Shown: in pieces, positions 24,444 to 29,326 of the stretch
Position numbering within the stretch: the first letter of the stretch is position 1
Layout of the letters: every line of letters begins with the position of its first letter
From: Nanobdellota archaeon
GTDB lineage: Archaea > Nanobdellota > Nanobdellia > Parvarchaeales > Parvarchaeaceae
DNA length: 29,326 nucleotides
Direction of reading: 5' to 3'
Assembly: GCA_021818665.1 (NCBI GenBank)
Contig: JAKATQ010000004.1
Span: forward strand, 1-29,326
Position numbers and translations under genes: made by a program
The notes under the pieces: model-generated
Database searches by the model: none
Told to the model about the DNA's origin: nothing
What the model saw: the letters and a program-made list of their open reading frames with translations, nothing else

Positions 24444-24854
24444 TCAGTTTCTGAACTTTTCTGCCGTATCCGCGATTCCGTTCAAATATTTAGAGATATT
24501 CGCGTCCATAAACGAAGTGGAGTACGCTACTATATCTCGTATCTGCACCCATTTATAGGTCTGAAAAAGGCTGGCCACATCTGGTTCGCCCTTTACGTAG
24601 TCTACGGCGTACAGCACATAAGAAAGTTTTGGGTTTTCTGCTGGCACGTACCTGAACGTGTCTCCTTTGAGCTTGTAGTCTATCCCTATCCTGTCCAAAA
24701 GTATATTTATCACTCTTCTCGGGCTATCATCCTCAGTTATAGATACGGTCGGGAATATCCAAGTCGCCCTCGGCAACATCCTGTCCTGGTCCTTTAACTT
24801 GACCAGAAGGACCATGTTCTGTTTTATCACTAGCGCCGATACTCTTCTCAGCAT
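24444..24854 (-). CDS. Nudix-fold protein with a degenerate Nudix box
   Basis: The 136-aa protein has the Nudix strand order, with RRVSALVIKQNMVLLVKLKD, TWIFPTVSI, and a C-terminal KWVQIRDI strand. The helix where the box should be reads DDSPRRVINILLDRIGI (42-58): the catalytic REUXEE is NILLDR and the conserved Glu are gone, though the closing Gly is kept. It is therefore unlikely to be a normal Mg-dependent hydrolase and may bind a nucleotide without cleaving it. The ATG lies 26 nt after a TATA box centred near 24881. Convergent with the PAC2 gene. Confidence 0.75.
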   Translation of the reverse strand: MLRRVSALVIKQNMVLLVKLKDQDRMLPRATWIFPTVSITEDDSPRRVINILLDRIGIDYKLKGDTFRYVPAENPKLSYVLYAVDYVKGEPDVASLFQTYKWVQIRDIVAYSTSFMDANISKYLNGIADTAEKFRN

Positions 24855-24876
24855 AGGACTTTAACGGAGCCTTCGG

Positions 24877-24884
24877 ATATAAAT
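24877..24884 (-). promoter_or_regulatory. TATA box of the Nudix-like gene
   Basis: The minus strand reads ATTTATAT, centred about 26 nt before ATG 24854. Confidence 0.55.
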
Positions 24885-24910
24885 ACTGTGTGCGCAGTAA
24901 TCGGCAACAC

Positions 24911-24918
24911 TATTTATA
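24911..24918 (+). promoter_or_regulatory. TATA box of the Cys-rich anchored protein
   Basis: TATTTATA is centred 25-26 nt before ATG 24940, predicting a leaderless mRNA. It is separate from the divergent Nudix-like promoter. Confidence 0.55.
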
Positions 24919-24939
24919 ATTAAGTGTGCAAAGATAGGT

Positions 24940-25233
24940 ATGGACAGGGCCGGTATAACGGTGCTCTTGGTGCTGCTAGTGTTGGTAGTCGCAGCTGTGA
25001 TTTTCTACACAAACCCTGCAGAGAACCACCGGCAGGTCGCGATAGGCCTGTGCGAGTTAACGTGTCAAAACCGCACGTCTAGCGGGATAAACTACAGCGG
25101 CGTTTGCATAAAAAACAGCACTAGCTTCGTGTTTGGCTACGGCTGCGCTGTATCATCTAGTCAGAACGTGCCTGATTGCGGTTCGCCAACAGTTTACGTG
25201 GACAGCAAATGCCAGTTAATCGGCGTACAGTAA
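24940..25233 (+). CDS. Small Cys-rich membrane-anchored or secreted protein
   Basis: The 97-aa protein has a single N-terminal hydrophobic helix (residues 6-23) and no other. The outer part carries six Cys (38, 42, 56, 69, 80, 91), enough for three disulfides, and three N-glycosylation sequons (N44-R-T, N51-Y-S, N59-S-T). Family not recognised. An extracytoplasmic, disulfide-stabilised and AglB-glycosylated protein is inferred. It converges on TFE with 2 nt between stops. Confidence 0.78.
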   Translation: MDRAGITVLLVLLVLVVAAVIFYTNPAENHRQVAIGLCELTCQNRTSSGINYSGVCIKNSTSFVFGYGCAVSSSQNVPDCGSPTVYVDSKCQLIGVQ

Positions 25234-25235
25234 AC

Positions 25236-25886
25236 TTACCTTCTTTTTATCGTAACCAGTTCGGATACATGTTTTATCTTACTATTTAGGAATGCTATCC
25301 TGCTTTCCTTGTCACCCACCACCTGTGATGTGTCTAGATGGCTGAGAACATCATTGCAGTTCGAGCATCTAAACGAGTTTTCTAGGGCTTCCATCAATCC
25401 GTATCTCCTGTTGCACGTATTGCAGATATAGAAATCTGTGGCTTTGTTTAGGTCTATCGACTTTTTTGCCTGTTTTATCTCATCTTCGTACTCTTTCTTC
25501 AGCAGGAACACGAGGCGTTCCGGGTCGGCTTTCCAGTAGTACGTGTACCAGGCTTTTGCACCTTTCTTCTTTTTCGTATACGAGACTAAGTTTTTGCTGT
25601 ACAACTTATATAAGAACTTCCTTATCGCGTTGGCTTTATCGAATCTGAGTTTTTTGGCTAGCAGATTCTCCTCCATGGGCCCGTGGTATATCAGGTACTT
25701 GAACACGTCAAGGCCTTTTTCTCCGCTTAGGTCGACGACGTATTTTATCGCTTCCTCCATCGACAGGAGTTTGTTTATGTTGACCATCGTCTTTTGCGGC
25801 GGAGGATTCTTTGCTGCTCCCTTTACAAGCCTGGTTTTTCCCGCGCCTTTTTTGCGGACGTTTTTAGCTTTATGCTTCTTAGCCAT
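25236..25886 (-). CDS. tfe: Transcription initiation factor TFE (TFE-alpha)
   Basis: The 216-aa protein is the archaeal counterpart of TFIIE-alpha, which helps promoter opening with RNA polymerase, TBP and TFB. A winged-helix domain covers about 40-130 (GLDVFKYLIYHGPMEENLLA, KANAIRKFLYKL), and a zinc ribbon follows with C155, C158, C174 and C177. The first 33 residues form an extra Lys/Arg-rich, probably flexible N-terminus not typical of TFE. A TATA box at 25907-25916 places ATG 25886 as a leaderless start just after the site-2 protease stop. It acts on the same stalk region as Rpo4, encoded nearby. Confidence 0.88.
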   Translation of the reverse strand: MAKKHKAKNVRKKGAGKTRLVKGAAKNPPPQKTMVNINKLLSMEEAIKYVVDLSGEKGLDVFKYLIYHGPMEENLLAKKLRFDKANAIRKFLYKLYSKNLVSYTKKKKGAKAWYTYYWKADPERLVFLLKKEYEDEIKQAKKSIDLNKATDFYICNTCNRRYGLMEALENSFRCSNCNDVLSHLDTSQVVGDKESRIAFLNSKIKHVSELVTIKRR

Positions 25887-25906
25887 GCTATTCTATGGCG
25901 ACCTGC

Positions 25907-25916
25907 GATTTAAACC
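25907..25916 (-). promoter_or_regulatory. TATA box of tfe
   Basis: The minus strand reads GGTTTAAATC, centred 25-26 nt before ATG 25886, within the 34-nt gap downstream of the site-2 protease stop, so tfe can be transcribed on its own. Confidence 0.5.
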
Positions 25917-25920
25917 TTAC

Positions 25921-27189
25921 TCACAGGTATGAAAATATGAGTGGACCTATAGGCGTTAGCAGCAAGAACAACACGGAGAATACTACTATTATCAGTGTAG
26001 CGACTTGCCATTGCCTCTTTTTGTCTTTTATAACATAGCCCAGCAGTTCATAGAATATTTTACAACCGTCTGTGACATAAAATATCGGTAGCGCATTGAG
26101 TATTCCTAAGCCAAGGTTTAGAAGGACCAGCCAAAGAAGAAGACCGTATATCCAAAACAAGGCCTGCGCCAAAAAGCCGCTGTTAGGCACCGCAAACGTG
26201 AGTGCCGGATTTATGGATTCTGAAAGCAGCGGTGTTATCGGAGGCGCTCGAGTGTAAAAGAAAAAACCGCTTATCCCTATATAACTATGAGAGCTAGAAT
26301 TAACGGACGATGTAAATGAGGCATTATATATCGGTTTTATGAAAAACGTCTTATTCTGTGTACTGGTGAAGTTAACGCTCTGGCCGGTCGGCGTTGCCGC
26401 TATCACCGTCGCGATCTGCGTCACAGACGTTATTGGTCTCCCGTTGACCAGTGATATGTTTGTACCTGCAGTCAGACCAGATAGGCTCGCCGGGGAACCG
26501 TTGTATATCGACTGTATGTTCAGAAGCAACGGAGGGAATGACACCAGATTGTTGGAAAGCATTATCTGCGCTAGTAGGAGCACGAGTACAAAGAATATTA
26601 TAGCAAGTATTATGTTCATGAACGAGCCGGCGGCCAGTACTTTCAGCCTGTCAAAGCGGCTAGCTTTCATATAATCCTTCTTACGTGGCTCGACGAACGC
26701 GCCCAATGGGAAGAAAGCTAACAATAGAACGAAGCCGACGGATTTCAGCCGTATCTTTCTGGAGAGTGCTACGATGCCGTGCGAAAGTTCATGCAACGTA
26801 GCTACCACGACCAGCGCTATTAGAAAGTATGCTATAGGTATGTTCAGGACGTAAGGCACGCCGCTTACTGGCAACAGTATCTGTGCGCTGGCCAGCAGCG
26901 CCTTAGGCGCCGCAATGAGTGCCTGGAAATAAGAGCTAAATCGATATAGAGCGTATACGACGGCGCCGATACTGACGATTATCCCTACGATGGCGTATAC
27001 GTTTATTAGTCTCGTATGGCTTGCGAGCCTATGGAGGAAATTGCTCCGCTCCTTTGCTTTATACCAGAACATGACCTTAGAAGTTATTATAAATCGCTTT
27101 CTGAATTTTAGGACAACCGCAGCTATAAGTATAAAAGCGATGAAAGTAGCTATGTTGTTCGGATCTAAAAAGAATGACGAGACTGACAT
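25921..27189 (-). CDS. Site-2 protease (M50) with PDZ domain
   Basis: The 422-aa membrane metalloprotease has the zinc motif HELSHG (H133, E134, H137), a conserved following hairpin (FFPLGAFVEPRKKDY), a PDZ-like insert of about 215-300 and the distal ALPIFYVTDGCKI with the third ligand Asp. Two hydrophobic segments precede the catalytic core and several follow. It cleaves within the membrane in regulated proteolysis; substrates are unknown. It begins 4 nt after the L40e stop, so the two are probably cotranscribed. It is distinct from the smaller M50 gene at 22944. Confidence 0.9.
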   Translation of the reverse strand: MSVSSFFLDPNNIATFIAFILIAAVVLKFRKRFIITSKVMFWYKAKERSNFLHRLASHTRLINVYAIVGIIVSIGAVVYALYRFSSYFQALIAAPKALLASAQILLPVSGVPYVLNIPIAYFLIALVVVATLHELSHGIVALSRKIRLKSVGFVLLLAFFPLGAFVEPRKKDYMKASRFDRLKVLAAGSFMNIILAIIFFVLVLLLAQIMLSNNLVSFPPLLLNIQSIYNGSPASLSGLTAGTNISLVNGRPITSVTQIATVIAATPTGQSVNFTSTQNKTFFIKPIYNASFTSSVNSSSHSYIGISGFFFYTRAPPITPLLSESINPALTFAVPNSGFLAQALFWIYGLLLWLVLLNLGLGILNALPIFYVTDGCKIFYELLGYVIKDKKRQWQVATLIIVVFSVLFLLLTPIGPLIFSYL

Positions 27190-27193
27190 ACTC

Positions 27194-27382
27194 CTATACT
27201 TTCAGCTTCCTTAGTTCTTTGTGCTTCGGTCTTAGCACCTGCCCGCCGCATCGCCTGCACTTAACTTGTATGGGTCTCAAAAGTTTTGGATTTGATATCC
27301 TTATCTTGGCATTGCAGTTCCTGCAGACGTAAACGTTTTTGAATAGCCTAGAATCAGCTATCGGATTGCTTCTTTCGGCCAT
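27194..27382 (-). CDS. rpl40e: 50S ribosomal protein L40e
   Basis: The 62-aa zinc-binding large-subunit protein is identified by RLFKNVYVCRNCNAKIR with C20 and C23, CRRCGG with C42 and C45, and the basic QVLRPKHKELRK tail. Length is typical for archaeal L40e. The start codon lies in one arm of an inverted repeat (27381-27398). A shared TATA box at 27411-27422 predicts a leader of about 8 nt. It leads a two-gene group with the site-2 protease. Confidence 0.88.
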   Translation of the reverse strand: MAERSNPIADSRLFKNVYVCRNCNAKIRISNPKLLRPIQVKCRRCGGQVLRPKHKELRKLKV

Positions 27383-27398
27383 ATATCACAAGATATAT
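27381..27398. repeat. Inverted repeat at the L40e start codon
   Basis: ATATATC-ACAA-GATATAT is a perfect 7-bp inverted repeat with a 4-nt loop. Its left arm overlaps the L40e ATG (27382-27380). If transcription starts upstream of it, the RNA hairpin would bury the start codon; if transcription starts near 27390 it can only act as DNA, for example as an operator. Confidence 0.55.
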
Positions 27399-27410
27399 CT
27401 TTCTCTCCCA

Positions 27411-27422
27411 TTTATATATAAG
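27411..27422. promoter_or_regulatory. Shared bidirectional TATA box (L40e / Rpp30)
   Basis: TTTATATATAAG is nearly self-complementary. It is about 26-28 nt before the Rpp30 start at 27443 (plus) and about 34 nt before the L40e start at 27382 (minus). The divergent spacer is 60 nt. Confidence 0.6.
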
Positions 27423-27442
27423 CCTTTGTTTGTATACTATCT

Positions 27443-27943
27443 ATGAAAGTCGACGTAATAGCGGAAGAGGACACTGAGCTGGTCGAAAAATTGAAAAGGT
27501 TAGGATTTGAGCGGATATTCTTCCTCAGAAAAGGCAGACTTTTTGAACAAGGCTGCGCGGAATCAGCAGGACTGAATGTATACAACGGAGCTGATTATAC
27601 GTTTACTATACAAAAAGGCCGTGCTGATGTTATAACCGACCTGGAAAGGAATAATTTCCTCTTGGATAAAGGACTCTGCTCAAAACTAAAAGAGAACAAA
27701 ATGTTGGTCCTTTTCAAATTCAGGTCTCTTATAGAGTCCGAGGACCTTTTCAGATGCTACAAGAATATGGTAATAAACGGAAAACTGTGCAACGATTATA
27801 GCGTGTCGGCTTTATACTGTTCCTTTTCTAGAGGGGCCGAAGACATCAAATCGCCAACCCAACTCGTCGCATTCGCTGCCCAATTCGGATACAACTACGA
27901 AAACTACAGTAAAGCTGCCGCGGCCGTGGCAGAAAAGTATTAA
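27443..27943 (+). CDS. rnp3: Probable RNase P protein component Rpp30 (Rnp3)
   Basis: The 166-aa protein resembles archaeal Rnp3/Rpp30, a TIM-barrel subunit of RNase P for tRNA 5' maturation. Similar points are LVEKLKRLGFERIFFLRKG (residues 13-31), a central GRADVITDLERNNFLLDKGL matching the vDvl-idk pattern, and the late FSRGAEDIKSPTQLVAFAAQFGY (128-150), which matches the family's SGA...RSP..L...LG segment. It is shorter than the usual 200-230 aa. The ATG at 27443 has a leaderless TATA box. Identification is from remembered motifs; another PHP/TIM-type protein is possible. Confidence 0.68.
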   Translation: MKVDVIAEEDTELVEKLKRLGFERIFFLRKGRLFEQGCAESAGLNVYNGADYTFTIQKGRADVITDLERNNFLLDKGLCSKLKENKMLVLFKFRSLIESEDLFRCYKNMVINGKLCNDYSVSALYCSFSRGAEDIKSPTQLVAFAAQFGYNYENYSKAAAAVAEKY

Positions 27944-27982
27944 AAACGGGGTGCGATACATATTAAGACTTAATTATCCCAT

Positions 27983-28873
27983 ATGCCCGCACCAAAGATA
28001 ATGTTGCTTTTCGGCGTCCTAGCAGTAATGTTGGTGTTTTTTGGCGCGATCGTGGGTGTCCTCGTCGGAAACATGCTTGTCTTCATGTCCATATTCTTCG
28101 CAATCGCGATAACCATGAATGTAGTGTCATATTACAAAAGCGACTCGATAATGCTCCGATTGACTAAGACAAAGATAATAAGCAGGGATGAAAACCCACG
28201 GTTCTATGACTTGGTAAAGAAAGTATCTGAAACTGCCGGCTTGCCGATGCCGAAAGTGGGAATAATGCAGTCTTCAGTACCTAACGCTTTCGCTACGGGA
28301 AGAGACAAGAACCACGCCGTTGTAGTCGCGACTGGTAGCATACTGGCGATGTTGAACGACGATGAACTTGAAGGAGTCGTAGGCCATGAGATAAGCCATG
28401 TCACACACAGAGATATATTGGTGTCGACTGTCGCAGCTACTATAGCTACCATAATATCTTACATAGGGAACATCATAATCATATCAGAGCTATTCGGAGG
28501 GATTAACAACAGAAATAACAATGCTGGCCTGCTTTTGATATTGTCCGCTATATTAATACCACTTGGTGCCACGTTCGTGCGACTTGGGATATCCCGCTCC
28601 AGAGAGGCATACGCTGACACCGGCAGCGTCGAACTAGTGAAAAAACCTGCGGCGCTGATATCCGCACTCCAGAAAATAAGCAAACCTCTGCGCCAACCAA
28701 TTGCTGCTCAGAAGCGCAACAGTTCCCCCGTCCCGTCGGCGTATTCTTCTCTGTTCATAGTAAATAACTTCGGCGGCGGAGCTCTATTAAAGCTTTTTTC
28801 GACCCATCCATCTCTAGAAGCTAGGGTAAAAAACATAACCGAAACCGCTAAGAGACTCGGCTTGAGCATCTAG
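27983..28873 (+). CDS. htpX: Membrane metalloprotease HtpX (M48)
   Basis: The 296-aa protein has two N-terminal hydrophobic helices (6-30 and 32-50), a zinc motif HEISHVTHRD (H135, E136, H139) in a cytoplasmic domain, two further hydrophobic segments (about 148-168 and 182-198) and the third zinc ligand Glu in SRSREAYAD (E208). It degrades misfolded membrane proteins, by analogy with bacterial HtpX. Length is typical. An AT-rich box (ATATTAAG) sits about 20 nt before ATG 27983. It is convergent with the truncated gene at the right edge. Confidence 0.92.
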   Translation: MPAPKIMLLFGVLAVMLVFFGAIVGVLVGNMLVFMSIFFAIAITMNVVSYYKSDSIMLRLTKTKIISRDENPRFYDLVKKVSETAGLPMPKVGIMQSSVPNAFATGRDKNHAVVVATGSILAMLNDDELEGVVGHEISHVTHRDILVSTVAATIATIISYIGNIIIISELFGGINNRNNNAGLLLILSAILIPLGATFVRLGISRSREAYADTGSVELVKKPAALISALQKISKPLRQPIAAQKRNSSPVPSAYSSLFIVNNFGGGALLKLFSTHPSLEARVKNITETAKRLGLSI

Positions 28874-28891
28874 AGTCAGAGTCTTTTTGCT

Positions 28892-29326
28892 TTATGGGCT
28901 AGGTCTTAGATATTTGTTTAGTCGTGTGCGATATTCTTTCAAACCAAATTGCACTCCATTAAGAAATCCGATTGGATAAAACGTTAACATCGCAACGGCT
29001 AAAAGCGACAATCCCGATATCGCACTTGAAGGAGAGATGGGTAAAGTAAGTATATACTCTATTTGGGCCGCTATTCCGTTCCCTTGTTGCGCCTGATAAT
29101 AAAGCAACAACTGGGCTCCGACAAGCCCCGAAAATCCGAAAATCGAGTCTCTGTTAGAAATTCTCACCTCAGTCTTTAGGTTCCTCCAAAGACATTTTAT
29201 TAAACTGGGTTTCCGGATGTTAGCGACATCTAGTAATTCGTCTACATATATTATACTCTGCTTATCACATTCAAAACCGCAATTTTCGCCGGTACCTCCT
29301 CTTACTACAAGTTCCTTGTCCGGAGC
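28892..29326 (-). CDS. Membrane protein, truncated at the right edge, unknown
   Basis: The reading frame is open from the window end to the stop at 28892, giving at least 144 residues; the start lies outside. The part seen begins with a hydrophilic domain containing a CGFEC motif and a DELLDVANIRKPS segment, then two hydrophobic helices, and ends in a basic KEYRTRLNKYLR tail. I do not recognise a family. A GTG inside it (29167) is not needed as a start because the frame continues upstream with protein-like composition. It converges on htpX. Confidence 0.7.
   Translation of the reverse strand, partial: APDKELVVRGGTGENCGFECDKQSIIYVDELLDVANIRKPSLIKCLWRNLKTEVRISNRDSIFGFSGLVGAQLLLYYQAQQGNGIAAQIEYILTLPISPSSAISGLSLLAVAMLTFYPIGFLNGVQFGLKEYRTRLNKYLRPSP

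Noticed and set aside
28892..29167. Complete 91-aa gene starting at GTG 29167
   Set aside because: The frame continues open to the window edge with protein-like composition, so this is the end of a larger gene.
1..29326. CRISPR array, insertion sequence, integrase or prophage
   Set aside because: No direct-repeat array, transposase, integrase, terminal repeat or tRNA-associated integration signature was seen.

Overview
The window is archaeal chromosome. It carries the 5' half of an archaeal-type 16S rRNA gene, archaeal information-processing genes (rpo4, TFE, L21e, L40e, Cbf5, Rpp30, TrmY, KsgA), an AglB oligosaccharyltransferase and a cupin-type phosphoglucose isomerase. Almost every transcription unit starts with a TATA box centred about 24-29 nt before the start codon, which implies leaderless mRNAs. 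Together with very short spacers, intron-bearing tRNAs and a divergent 16S rRNA, this suggests a small-genome DPANN archaeon. My best guess is an ARMAN-type Micrarchaeota; that placement is an inference from impression, not from a phylogeny.

Layout. 1-1361: 16S rRNA (minus, running off the left edge) with its leader and promoter, then a small unknown ORF. 1514-2776: trmY, followed by a gene split over three reading frames that looks like a decayed 2H-phosphoesterase. 2798-7034: a thioredoxin-reductase-like flavoprotein, a malate/lactate dehydrogenase, a HIT hydrolase, an MFS transporter and a 43-residue zinc-ribbon protein. 7100-8533: L21e, rpo4, DUF655 and intron-containing tRNA-Trp in one direction, plus tRNA-Leu with the unusual anticodon AAG. 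8582-13288: transketolase coupled to a hemerythrin-like protein, threonine synthase, an alpha/beta hydrolase and an intron-containing tRNA-Pro. 13347-20621: a minus-strand group of flippase, phosphoglucose isomerase, AglB, cytidylate kinase and Cbf5. 20682-23678: four plus-strand genes with overlapping ends (membrane protein, YchF-like GTPase, KsgA, M50 protease). 23737-29326: a PAC2 protein, a Nudix-fold protein without its catalytic box, a Cys-rich anchored protein, TFE, L40e plus site-2 protease, Rpp30, HtpX and a truncated membrane protein.

How it fits together. Much of the content is housekeeping: ribosome and tRNA maturation (16S, L21e, L40e, TrmY, KsgA, Cbf5, Rpp30, tRNAs) and transcription (Rpo4, TFE). 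A second theme is the cell envelope: lipid-linked glycan flipping and transfer, a secreted sequon-rich protein, and three membrane-embedded metalloproteases within 6 kb. I see no CRISPR array, insertion sequence, integrase or toxin-antitoxin pair. The most unusual observations are the A34 tRNA-Leu, the three-frame 2H-phosphoesterase remnant, a 12-bp inverted repeat at the start of the 16S leader, shared bidirectional TATA boxes, and several enzymes that have lost or changed diagnostic residues.
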